Source: Ananas comosus (taxonomy: Eukaryota > Streptophyta > Magnoliopsida > Poales > Bromeliaceae). From it: DNA of 64,000 nt. A program made the translations under genes and the position numbers. Under the pieces are notes generated by a model. It was not told the origin of the DNA and made no database searches. It saw only the letters and a list, made by a program, of their open reading frames with translations. The stretch's first letter is position 1. Every line of letters begins with the position of its first letter. Shown one piece after another: positions 45,888 through 56,716 of the stretch. The stretch is from positions 14,574,716 to 14,638,715 of the forward strand of contig NC_033621.1 of assembly GCF_001540865.1 (NCBI RefSeq), read 5' to 3'.

Positions 45888-48657
45888 TGTAACATACTGA
45901 AACTCGGTAGAGAATATCGAACTTTAATCAAATTGACTAAAGCGTGCAAAAGAAATGGTTAGACAAGTTCTATTTAACATTCCAATAAGATTGAAAGGGT
46001 TAAAAATGAGTTTAAGAGAGGTTAGAAGAGTTTTAGCATTGCTCGGCGCAAAAGAGAAGTCGAAAAAGAGCTAAAAAGCATTCTAGAGCAAAGTGTACCG
46101 GTACAGCGTTGATGGTTGTACCGGTACAGCAAGCAACCCGAGGAGTAGCTGCTCTCGGGTTTAAGCAAAATTGAATGTGTACCGATACAAATTGAAAGTG
46201 TACCGGTACAAATAGTGCGAACCGAGAAAACTGCTCTCGGGTTTGGCCTCTGCGCAGATGTGTACCGGTACAAAAACCCGTGTACCGGTACACTTTGGCT
46301 CTGGGAGCAGGGATTGATCTGTTGCAGAATAGAATTTTTGGGGGGCTCAGTTGCAAATATTACAACATGTTAATACCCCAACTCTTCTCCCCTTCACAGC
46401 CAACAGCCCCAACTCTCTCCCTCTCTCATTCCTCTCTTTCTCTCTCTAGAGATCTTGCTCTAGGATAAGGAGTTGAAGGAGAAGAAGACATTAGAGGAGA
46501 TTTTGGTGGTCTAGAAGGTCGAGAAGCTCTCCTACAAGGTGGAACTTGGGAGGAGCTTGGGCTAAGGTGAGTTTTAGTGTAAAGCCCATCTAGGGTTTGG
46601 ATTTCACCCTAGGTTTTGGGAGTTTTGAGTTTGTTTCTAGCTTTAGAAACCCTTTTGAGGCTTGAGCACTATAAAAGCCATGAAAACTCAAGGTCCCCTC
46701 ACGGTGAACTCATAGGGTTTAAAGTAGATGCCCTAGGAATGGTCCAAATGGCTTGGAAATGGTATTAAAGAGCTTCATAGTTGATTCTAAGCTAGCTTTT
46801 GCTTAGGAATAATATCAATCTAGAAAAAATAGCAAAATGATATTGTTAGGGCACCAAAATTGAGGCTTTTGTTATGGTTGGATCTAAATGTAAATTAACC
46901 CTATACAAACCTAATTGTTAGGTATACGAACATTTTGGTGAAGTCGATTCGGCGATTCGTCGAGCCTACGTGAAGTTGTTGAAGAAACGGACCGTTAAAG
47001 CTTCGCTTCCGCCTGGAGGGCCGAGGCGACGTCCAAAAATCACGAGAACGGATTCGGAGCATCTTAGCACCAAGTTATAGACTTTCAATTTCTGGATCGT
47101 GGATTGGTGGCCGTTTGAGTGGTCGTCGCAAGTTCGGGCCGAGCCGGATCACAGGTGCCGCGGGAGGCCGATTGCAAGTGACTACAAGCAATCGGAAAGC
47201 GATTTGAGATGGGTTGTGCTCACCGAAGCGACTAGGTCGCCTTCATGTCGAAGAAGATATGGTTTCATATTGATGCATATAATGGTAGCTAGTGGTAAAA
47301 TATATGAATGCATGAATTGAATGCTATGTTAGGCTACCAAGGATTGCATGATGACATAATGCGAATGATGCTAGTTGAGAGCATAAGAGAAACGACCTAT
47401 GCATGTAAATATTATAAGAACGTGCTAGTTGGAATGCATAATGACATATGTAGAGAATGCTAATTGAGAGGTGCATATTGTAATAAATACTAGATAAAAT
47501 GCATAATGATATAAGATGAGAATGCTAAATAAAATGCATGTTGATAAATTATAGAATATACTTGATTCAAATGAGTCGAACTTGGGTAGATAACTCTAGG
47601 TGCATTAGAGAACTCGACATTGAAAAATAAGAATGTGTAAACATGGAATACTCGATTTGGACAACTAGGAGGTCAAATAGATCGAGTTGTATTGAACCTA
47701 GTGTTGTGAACCTAGGATGGAGATGTGTGGCATTTAACCTAGTGTTAATAAACATAGGTTGGTCAAGAGTGGCATTGAACCTAGTGTTAAAGAACATAGG
47801 TTGAGAATTGAACCTAGAGCCAATTGGACCTAGGATGGAAAGGACATTGGACTTAGATAGGTCGATACTATAGGGTTAAGACCAACCCTTGAGTTATGTG
47901 AAATGGAAAGGTGTCAGTACCCTTAGTAAAGAATAAAGCTTGGCTAAGAATAAACAGTGGCTAATAAGAAAGAATTGCAAGTATTAAAGAATGGCTAACA
48001 ATAAAGAACGGCAAATGATAGAGAGTTAAATCATTTAATCTACTTGCATAGTTGCATGAATTTCATACTGCATATTGTGAGGCACATTCATGTATTTTAA
48101 TATTTCATAAAATACTTGTGGATATCTGTTGGACTAACATGATTGCAGTGCCTCCTTGGACCTGATGCGTCGAGCTTTTTCCTTGGGTGGCCGTACCCAT
48201 TGGAAACTATGGACAATAATTCTCACCCCCGTATTATTTTGGGGGTACAGGTTCACACGTGAGCGGCGCAGCGGCACGAGGCAAAGGTATAGCTCCGTAG
48301 ATAGCGCCCTACCCCAAAGACCAGAGATAGCAGTACCCCGAGGTGGTCTAGCTTAGGGGTTTAAAAGACAATGAATCAAAGTTGTAATAAATTGTAATAT
48401 CTAGATTGTAATTTGAAAGTTGAATGTAAAAAAAAATTATGATGAAAGAATATGTCTAGTGTGAATGCTTGTAATAGCAAGTAGTTTTATGTTTTTGATA
48501 CTTCCTTATGCAATTTTTGATTGAAATGTGTTCCTGATTGGAATATCGTATATTGTATTGATTGCGACGCCTAAGATGTACAAGAGTAAATCTGTCCGTT
48601 CGGCGGTCTGTCGGTGTCCCCGAACCCGACCAAATAGGCGGGGCGTGGGGCGTGACA
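45888..48657 (+). mobile_element. Solo LTR, family B copy 1 (nested)
   Basis: TGTAACATACTGAAAC to GGGCGTGACA, flanked by TATCC (45883-45887) and TATTC (48658-48662), a 5-bp duplication with one mismatch. A tandem segment of the host LTR (CTGGGTATCCACCTTGCACTAGC near 45739) shows the uninterrupted version of this kind of site. GTACCGGTAC palindromes cluster at 46095-46300. The inverse of its first ~1.1 kb recurs in 57546-59027. There is no gag-pol. Frames inside (47099-47320, 48156-48356) are not recognisable. Confidence 0.75.
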
Positions 48658-49654
48658 TATTCACTACGCACTAACAGCGGTGATACAAAATACAGTAGCT
48701 CCTGTAACTAAATCTGATAATTTTTCAGAAATTGACAGTGTAGGTTTACTGGTTTTCTCTTAAGTCAATTCCAAGTTCAACATATAAAAAGGTTCTAAAC
48801 TTAAGGCTCCAAATTCATATTCTATAAAAACTATGCAAATCGATGAATTGAGCTACTAAACATGATACTACACAAAACATACATGCTGACAAAAGCCCGA
48901 CTAAGGAGAAAATCCAACGATTTCGGTAAACATTAACCCACCTCGAACGCTTGTCCAACGTCGGTAAGAAGTCGACTAGAGAAACCCGCACGCCCGCTTG
49001 ACCTCCAACCCTCAACCAGTCTCGACCCACACGCACAAACAATCCTCCGAGCAAGCGAGAAATCCACCGGAGCTCGAGCCACGACCTCCACAACATACGG
49101 TTATTCACTAGCTAGAGAGAGAGAAGAAGAAGAAGAACCTACTGAGCAAAGCTTCTAACATACTATATAGAGCTGGGGTCGGTTGGGATTAACATCACAA
49201 CCAAAAGGACCAAATTTTCCTTCACCAACTTAAAATTACAGCTGGAGTACCAGTACTCAACTTGAATGCCGGTACTCAGCTTCTCACACTGCTGTCTCGC
49301 GCACTGGGTACCGGTACTCATCCGATGCAGTACCGGTACTCGGGCTCGGTACCGGTACTCGACAAGTAGGTATCGGTACTCAGCATCAAACATGCGCAAA
49401 GCCGAGAGCATCCAACCCTGTAATTCCACTAGGGTACTGGTACTTCTCTCAGGTACCGGTACTCAATACTGAAATCCTGCACTTTGCAGATTTTAGTGCT
49501 AAAACTCCACTCTCGCCTCACACTGAGTTTGTTTTGCGTCCAATTCACGCCAAAACGATTCCTACTTGTCCCGACACTCACCAGACGTGTCAACAAGCTT
49601 CAGATGCTGAGTTCCACGAACAGCGAAGCACCAGGGACACTACACCCCCGGCAA

Positions 49655-49845
49655 TGGCGAACTCATTCTTATACGTATTTTATGCATATATAATAATATT
49701 TTGGAAAAAATATAATAATATGGGGCTAAATCGAAGAACCAAAATAGTACGAATCGGTTTTACAAAATTACAAAACTAGTAATTCTTTTTAACAAAAAAG
49801 CCTAAATAAAACAGCTAGCATTCCTACAAGATTTTTACACTTCGT
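49655..49845. repeat. Diverged extra copy of arm sequence
   Basis: ATACGTATTTTAT, ATAATATGGGGCTAAATCG and ATTCCTACAAGATTTTTA recur in the right arm at 50440-50616 in the same orientation and in the left arm inverted. This stretch is therefore a dispersed repeat, present three times within 10 kb. Confidence 0.6.
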
Positions 49846-50129
49846 TTGGTTCGGGGATAAGGGCGGAGATAACATCTTATCACCTCCTTTACATCTAAAC
49901 GCTATTTTTCGTACCCGAGAAGAGTAGTTTTTGGATATCTGAAATAAGTTGGTATAACACGGGATAAATCTAGAATTGTGTTCCATCTTTATTCCTGAAA
50001 CAAAATTAATTAAACTCTAATTAATAATTTTAAATCATGAATTAACCTAATTAATATATTTAAAATAATAATTAATCAAATTAATATTATATTCTTATTT
50101 CTGGATAACCAACTAAGGATGGGAATAGT
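49846..50129. mobile_element. MITE-like sequence truncated at the arm junction
   Basis: TTCGTTTGGTTCGGGGATAA at the left resembles the start of Tourist-type MITEs and is followed by AT-rich sequence. The expected inverted right end appears as GGATAACCAACTAAGGATGG but stops at the N of 50130. Confidence 0.4.
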
Positions 50130-50130
50130 N
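50130..50130. other. Single ambiguous base at the inner junction
   Basis: An isolated N lies exactly between non-homologous sequence (to 50129) and the first base of the right-arm identical core (50131). It may mark a contig join or an unresolved polishing position. Confidence 0.9.
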
Positions 50131-51800
50131 TGGTGCATGTTAGACTATTTTTGAGCTCCTCAAATCTCTGCTAGCACTTAGGCATCCATTGGAACTTTTC
50201 TCCTTCCGAGTCAAACGGGTTAAAGTGGAAGCGATCTTGGAGAATCCCCTAACAAACCGTCGATAATATCCCATTAAAACTAGGAGACATATCCGGCGTA
50301 TATTTTGGACGGCCAATTTTTGAATTTTTCGCGGAACAAACAACGACAAGAGCGAATAACGACTTCTATTTCCAACATCCGGGCAAAATAGTGAGTTGTA
50401 TGCCTCATCGAGTGCAACCAACATGCAGGTGATCATTTCTATACGTATTTTATACATAAATAAGAGTGTTCTGAAAAGAATATAATAATATGGGGCTAAA
50501 TCGGAGAAACCAAAATAATACAAATCAGCTTTACAAAATTACAAAACTTGTAAATTTTTTTAACAAAAAAAATCTAAATAAAACATCCAGTATTCCTACA
50601 AGATTTTTAGAATTTTATAGTCGTAGTGCCGTGGCCATGTTGGTACTTTCAGTGCGAAAAAAAATTAATTGCGTTTGATTTATTGACATAAATAAATTAT
50701 AAATCAAATTCACCTAACCTAGGAGAATGCAATACTTAATTTTGCTGTCCAAACCTCCATTTATACTTGTATGATCGACACGTGTCGGTGTTCTTACTGA
50801 GTAAACTGTGACTTTGCCACACGCCTTATTAGCGAAGTAATCTCGATAAGTCGTGTTTAAATTTGTCAAACTACTGAATAAGTCAATAGTCCATCACCAT
50901 CATTCGATCACCATCCACATAATTAATATAACATGACCAACCCACTTAATAAAACATCAATTTATTCACTCATCTCGTGCTGTAAATATACAAAAAAGTG
51001 TACAAATATCTCCATACAACCAACATATATATAAATAAATACTCTCTCATAAAATAAGCGAAAAAACAAAAAGAATCAACAAATAGAAATATATATAGCT
51101 AATATATATGTTTACGTATTAATTAGTAGTCCACGTCACAATCGGTCCCCAAATTCACCGTGGACGTTGAGCTCGTGTTGCTGGGAACAGGTAAGCTCAA
51201 AGTGCACTTAATCGTGGGATTAACATGGTGAATCTTAAAGATCCATATCTTGAGCCTGAGCTTAGTGTACACCTTCACGTCGACGTTGTAAAACCCTTTA
51301 CCTTTTTCTGTGTTGTAGGTCGTCGAAACCGAGTTCCCGAGCATCAGCTGCGTCCCCTGGAACACGGGCTTAATTTCGCTGGTCGTCTTGTGGCCCTGGT
51401 AGAAGGGCGGCAGCAGCTCGAAGCCGAAGCGGTCGCCGTCGTAGAACGCTTGGCTTTCGATGTAGTCGTAGTAGATGCCGATCCTCTTGTTGCGGTTGCG
51501 GACGGCGATGTCGACGGTGAGGTTGAAGTCGAGGGTGTTGGAGGAGGAGAGGGCGAACTGCGTGAGGGCGGCGGACTCGGCGTGGGCTTTGAGGCCGTAG
51601 GGGCGGATGACGAGCCAGACGACGAGGACGATGATGCCGAGGATGACGACGATGGAGAAGATGAGCTTGAAGAGGGTGCAGAAGAGGCAGGCGCAGGGGT
51701 TGCAGCCGGAGCTGCGGCCGACGCTGCGGTACGTGTTCTGCGGGGGGATCGGCGGGCCGTAGTAGGCGCCGCTTAGGTTGGCTTGCTTCGCGTCAGCCAT

Positions 51801-51846
<46 letters not shown>

Positions 51847-52279
51847 CTGTGCGAACTAAAGAGGAGATAACTAATTAGAGAGAGATGTTGATTAATGGGT
51901 TTGGAGAGGATAGGATATGAGGATCAAGTGGGATCTATTTATATATTTATAGAGAGAGAGAGAGAGAGAGTTACGCGGGGATCTATATATGGAGAATGGG
52001 AGGAGAAGTTTCCGAAGGGGAAATTAAAGTATTGAAGAGTCGTGAATAGCTGCGGCTTTGGTTTTAATTTGGTAGTATACATGGATGTTAACGCGTTTGG
52101 ATTGGTTACTACGTCTAGTATTTCGAAATGGTGGGAATTGACACTCGGACAGGTGTGGGGCGTGGTCAAGACAACGCGCCTAAATGGCCTTCGTGGCATT
52201 TCTCCTTCATTTCTTTTTCCTTGTTTTTATTTTTATATATATGATGCATAAATTCGAGTTTAACTGGATTGCTTTTAAA
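50131..52279 (-). repeat. Nearly identical core of the inverted duplication (right)
   Basis: Mirror of 40316-42464 without net indels. Inner end: TGGTGCATGTTAGAC at 50131, matching the inverse at 42464. Outer end: GGATTGCTTTTAAAA at 52268-52280, matching TTTTAAAAACAATCC of the left arm with one mismatch, after which the homology stops. It includes a gypsy fragment (50131-50325) with GYYRRFVRGFSKIA on the minus strand. Confidence 0.9.
51123..51800 (-). CDS. NDR1/HIN1-like (LEA_2) protein, right copy
   Basis: Encodes the same 225 residues as 40795-41472 on the opposite strand, with the same promoter (TATA box at 51944-51951), the same (CT)n leader and the same AATAAA signal (50961-50966). The domains are as described for the left copy: YYGPPIPPQ near the N-terminus, a cysteine patch, a membrane anchor at about 45-66 and the LEA_2 domain. 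The two genes are convergent, 9.65 kb apart between stop codons, so read-through transcripts of either could pair with the other. Because the core including microsatellite lengths is identical, the second copy is either a very recent product of duplication or conversion, or an assembly duplicate. The coding call is firm; its status as a separate locus is not. Confidence 0.85.
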   Translation of the reverse strand: MADAKQANLSGAYYGPPIPPQNTYRSVGRSSGCNPCACLFCTLFKLIFSIVVILGIIVLVVWLVIRPYGLKAHAESAALTQFALSSSNTLDFNLTVDIAVRNRNKRIGIYYDYIESQAFYDGDRFGFELLPPFYQGHKTTSEIKPVFQGTQLMLGNSVSTTYNTEKGKGFYNVDVKVYTKLRLKIWIFKIHHVNPTIKCTLSLPVPSNTSSTSTVNLGTDCDVDY

Positions 52280-52299
52280 AAATTATAAAAAACGCAAGA

Positions 52300-53115
52300 A
52301 AAAAAAAATAAAAAAATTATAGAAAAAGAATGATGATGATGGAATTGTATCGTTAACTGAAAAAAAATTATAAGTTGCATTACTTAAAATGTAAACTACA
52401 GCTTTAAAATAAAAATTACACTTTTTAAACAAAAATTACACTCTTTGAAAAATATTTACACTGTTTCTCCTCTTATTGCACTCTTTTAAATGTAAACTGA
52501 ATCTATTAAGATGAAAGTTACACTCTTTAAACGAAAGTTGCACTGTTTTTTCTCTTATTGCACTATTTCTCCTCTTGTTATATTATTTTTTATTTTAAAC
52601 TGCACCCCTTAAAGAGATATTTATACTGTTTCTCCTCTTGTTGCACTGTTTCTCCTTTTATTGCACTATTTCTCCTCCTGCATGTTATACTGTTTTTATC
52701 TTAAATTGTAGCATTTGAGAGGAGAAATAATGAAACAAGAGGAGAAATAGTGCAACAAGAGGAAAAACAGTGCAACAAGAGGAGAAACAATATAAATATC
52801 TCTTAAATGGGTACAGTTTAAGATAAAAAATAGTGTAACAAGAGAAGATATGGTGCAACAAGAGGAGAAACAGTGCAACTTTTGTTTAAAGATTATAATT
52901 TTCATCTTAGTGGTGCAATTTACTTCTGAAAGAGTGCAATAAGAGGAGAAACAGTGTAAATATCTTCCAAAAAGTGTAATTTTCGTTTAAAGAGTGTAAT
53001 TTTTATTTTAAAACTGCAGTTTACATCTTAAGTAGTGCAACTTATAATTTTTTTTGCAGTTAACGATGCAATTTCATCTTCATCATTATTTTTCTATAAT
53101 TTTTTATCTTTATTT
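52300..53115. repeat. Hairpin-forming inverted repeat with short internal motifs
   Basis: The left half (52310-52690) and right half (52715-53110) are inverse: GTATCGTTAACTG at 52349 answers CAGTTAACGATGC at 53058, and ACTTAAAATGTAAACTACAG answers CTGCAGTTTACATCTTAAGT. Within each half TGCACTGTTTCTCCTCTTGT-type words recur about every 25-40 bp. Non-coding; present only in the right arm. Confidence 0.75.
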
Positions 53116-53880
53116 TTTCTTACTTTTTTTATAATTTTTTTGGTCACCCCTTTCCACGGTGTCGGCAACGATGGCGCTAAGAACCCCCCGCTCCGAGGCT
53201 GCAGCGCCGCAGTGACCTCCACGGTGTCGGCGCCGGCGTCGGCGCCGGCGAAGATGCATCGTCGTCGGAGGCGGCAGAGGAAGAGGGAGAGGGAGAGGAC
53301 GAGAAGGGCGGAGAAGGGCAAGAGAGGCGTCGTCGTGGGAGACAGTGGAGGAGAGTCGAAGAGGGGAAAAAAAAAAAAGAGTCGCGGCGCGCCCTCGACA
53401 GGGTCGGAGGCGAGGAAGGTGCGGGGGTCTACAGGCGATGGTAGGGATGCGTCGGCATATTGTCGACACCGGCGAAGATTCTTCGTCGTCGGAGGCGGCA
53501 GAGGAGGAAGGAGAGGGAAAGGACGAGAAGGGCGGGGAAGGCGAGAGAGGCGTCGTCGTCGGAAACGGTGGAGGAGAGTCAGAGAGGAAAAAAAAAAGAG
53601 TTCGCGGTGCGGCCTTGGCAGGGTCAGAGACGAGAAAGGTGCGGGAATGTGCGGGTGAGGGTAAGGATGCGCCGGACAAGCTGCCTCCTCCGCCTTCGCC
53701 GCTCTCTGGGAAGAGAAAGAAAAAAAGAACGAGAGAAAAAAAAAAGAAGAGAGAAAAAAGTATAAGGGTATTTTGGTCAGTTTGCTGAAAAAGCGGACCG
53801 AATTTGCAAAAACGAAAAAGGTGGCCGAATTTTGCAAAAGTCCAAAATAAGTGAATTTTTTATGCCAATTGGCCAATTCA
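53116..53880. repeat. Polypurine region with a 224-bp tandem duplication
   Basis: GAAGATGCATCGTCGTCGG at 53250 and GAAGATTCTTCGTCGTCGG at 53474 begin two imperfect 224-bp units rich in GAGGAAGAGGGAGAGG. Long open frames on both strands arise from this composition and show no protein-family features. 53770-53880 (GGTATTTTGGTCAGTTTGC ... CCAATTGGCC) is the inverse of 54080-54185, suggesting that this region and the following one are the two halves of a large foldback element. Confidence 0.6.
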
Positions 53881-55482
53881 AAACTATTAGTATATATATT
53901 GACGAGAGATATGAGGGAAAAATGGTATTTAAAAATATTAACTTAATTTTGAACGTGCTTTAAATTCTAAGGGAAGTCATGATGACTTTTTATATCTTCA
54001 AGAGATTATTAACTTCAAAAAGATATTAATAAATTACGTACGAGATACTAAGAAGTTATCTATAAAATTATTAGGCCAATGTGCATAAAAATTTCACATG
54101 TTTTGCATTTTTGTAAAAGTACATCTTTTTTTGAATTTTGCATATAAGATCTGAATTTTCAATAAACTAATCAAAATACTCTTATTCCTCGCTTTCTCTC
54201 ATTTCTCTCTCTTCCTTTTTCTCCTCTCTCTTTGTCTTCCTCCTCATCTCCTCCTTTCTTTCTCCTATCGCTTCTTTTCTCTGCTCCTCTATTGTCCTCA
54301 CGTCAACACCATACTCCTCTCGCCTATCTTGCCTGTACCTCCATCGACTCAGACAGCGATAGCAACAAAACGAAAAACTATAGCTCCTTACGAATTTTCA
54401 CCAGATTAAGGTGTGGGCTTGGATATGACACAATCAGAGAGGTGAGATTGTGGTGGACGGCGTGATCATGGATGGTGACGGCGACGAGGGTGGCACATGC
54501 TTTGAGGAGGGTGGAGAGGAAAAGTGCGTAAAGGGCAGGAGTGGCTACTGGGGCAGACAGCGAGGGAGAAGACATGATAACAAAAAAGAATGGAGAAGGT
54601 GAGAAAAAAAAAGAGAAAAAAAAGAAAAAAAAGAAGAAAAGAAAAGGGAGAAAAAAGTACTAAAAGAAAAAAAATAATGAAAATATATATTTTTCTTCTT
54701 CTTGGAGGGCTTATATGTTGCGGGCCACTATAGACAAGGCCAAGAAGTAGAGAAGAAAAAAGAAAAAAAAAGTTGTATCGTTTAAGACGTAGTTGTATTG
54801 TTAAATTGTATCGTTTAAAACTATTTAAAATTAAATTTCACCATGTAAAATAGATGTTGCACTGTTTTGGGAGGAAGTTGTATTGTTTTAGACTTAAGTT
54901 GCACCATCTTAAATTATTTAAGATTAAGTTGCAACTTATTAAATAGTGCAATTTAAGTATCAAATAATACAATTTAGTCTCAAACGGTATAATTTTTATT
55001 TTTTATGGTATAGTTTATTCTCAAGTATTAAAATTTCATAAATTTGGCAAAATTAATCATATTTAAATTTAGATTTATTATAAATAAAGATCGATCCTAA
55101 CAGATATAAGACTGCTTCATATGATATATTTTATTTATTTTCTATCTATCTTTTAAATTAAATACAATAATAATCAGACTTTGATACGAAGTTAATTTGG
55201 ACTCTATATAAAAGATATACGGTGAGTGATATTCAACCCCTAAGCCGAACTTTTCGTGTCTGCATATTGATCAAAAGTTTTTTCCTATAACACTAGAAGT
55301 TATTTCCGACTTTATTTATGAGTTTGGATATTAATATGTATTTATTATTGTTCGTCATATAGATCTTTCAATTGGCACAAGGGTGGTAGATAATAAATTA
55401 ATTTTGGCTTTGAATAATATAATTTATCTACAATGTTGGATCCTAATTAAGGTCACATGACGTCATAACATGTGCATGCAGG
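53881..55482. repeat. Shared diverged arm segment (right)
   Basis: Inverse of 36669-39090 without the 37366-38178 insertion. It contains pyrimidine runs (54190-54300), purine runs (54600-54670), TTGCACTGTTTTGGG-type words (54860-54990) and a 65-codon minus-strand frame at 54378-54575 that starts MSSPSLSAPVATPALYALFL and that I do not recognise. No other gene. Confidence 0.55.
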
Positions 55483-56114
55483 TAGGGGTACCTAGGCCGA
55501 ACCGGGCCAGTGTTCGACCCAGCCAAGCCGTAATGGGCCGTACTGGGTTCTGTGCGGGTTCTTTAAATTTTAAAATTTTAGAAAATATAAAACATTTTAA
55601 AAATTAAAAATTAAAATGATTTTCTCTTCCTAATATGTTAGCTAAAGAAATAAAAATTTATTAAAAAATTTATGAAGTAATAAAGTTTTAAATAATTTTA
55701 AAATTTTACAAAAGTTTTAAATTTTTAGAAAAAACTCTTTTTTAAAAGAATCGAAAACCTTTGTGACGTGAACCCATCTTCCAAAGAGGGCCTAGGCCCT
55801 AAGCCCTTCTCTTTCTCACCCTTGGGAGTTGGGGCGCCAGATTGGCTCTCCAAGTCCCGAGATCCAGCCCAGCTTTGGAGAGTTGGCGATGGCTCCCCCC
55901 AACTCTCCAAGGGCCGAAGGGCCTTGGCTTCCCAAGTTCTAAAGCCGGGCCGTGCTGGCATGAAAGGCACGGCCCAAGACTGTAACAGGCCGTGCCGTGC
56001 CGGACCAACGTACTTAGTTGGAGTGGTTCAGCATGGCTCATGATGCCGGGTCAGGCTGGCCTACATGGGTTCTATAGAACCGGTGCCATGCCTAGGCCCG
56101 GCTCTACATCCCTA
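55483..56114. mobile_element. hAT-like element shared by both arms (right copy)
   Basis: Flanked by CATGCAGG (55475-55482) and CATGTAGG (56115-56122), an 8-bp duplication with one mismatch. Ends TAGGGGTACCTAGGCCGAAC and, on the minus strand, TAGGGATGTAGAGCCGGGCC. Counterpart of 35973-36660. No transposase. Confidence 0.75.
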
Positions 56115-56389
56115 CATGTAGGGTCTTACATATTAATATAAAATTTGGAAACTTATAAAATCTTACGAGTCATATGATCTTAATTCATGGGCCTCCTAAT
56201 TAAGTCAGAGTAGCCTTCTTTGATCATATAACACTTGCTTACGTTTAGTATGAACCTGTGGCAATGTTCTGACCGTGTATGGTCATCAATAATCCTTCAG
56301 AGATTGGATTAATAAGGTAACAAAGGCGGTGTATGTCGTCTGCGTTTGCCTATGTACATAAATTGGATCTAACCGCTATGTGCGCGAGA

Positions 56390-56543
56390 CCATCCCTAAA
56401 GCAAGTGGCAAAGGGCCTGGTGGTTGGTACTCGAGACCCAAGTTCGAATCCTAGTTGATTCACATTTCCAGCTAAGTTTATTTCTAAAATGAAGTAAACG
56501 AAGCGGATAGCGTGCTACCTATCTCTCAAAAAAAAAAAAAACA
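56390..56543 (+). mobile_element. tRNA-derived SINE, right arm only
   Basis: Exact 15-bp target duplications GCTATGTGCGCGAGA at 56375-56389 and 56544-56558. An A-box-like AGTGGCAAAGGGCCTGG and a perfect B-box-like GTTCGAATCC near the 5' end, the family body, CTACCTATCTCTC, and an A-tail. This is the best-preserved copy. The left arm has the unoccupied site at 35701-35722, so insertion came after duplication. Confidence 0.85.
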
Positions 56544-56716
56544 GCTATGTGCGCGAGAATATTCGGCGGCATTGTTTGCATCTGCTACCTTTTTTTTCAC
56601 TTGTTAACCGTACATTTCTTTTTTTATGAACCCGGTCTTCAACAATTTCGTTGAGTGGGACAATTATTCAGGAGAAGGCTGAGTCATTCTAATTTGAATA
56701 GAACAATCATCATATC

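Larger units (their letters stand above)
44204..49644 (-). mobile_element. Solo LTR, family A copy 4, interrupted by family-B LTR
   Basis: Plus-strand ends TGTCACGCCCCGGATT and CAGGGACACTACA. LTR sequence is 44204-45887 plus 48658-49644; the middle is the family-B insertion. It matches copies at 6009 and 22662 (such as GGTGAGAACTACTACAAAA-like words near 44600 and the promoter-proximal region 49160-49640). GTACCGGTAC palindromes cluster at 49308-49463. Flanks TTCCC and CCCCC match at three of five bases. A tandem 80-bp array is internal. Confidence 0.7.

Noticed and set aside
53094..53876. 260-codon minus-strand frame and overlapping 100-200-codon frames on both strands
   Set aside because: Polypurine/polypyrimidine composition and a 224-bp tandem repeat keep several frames open at once. 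No domain or conserved motif is visible.
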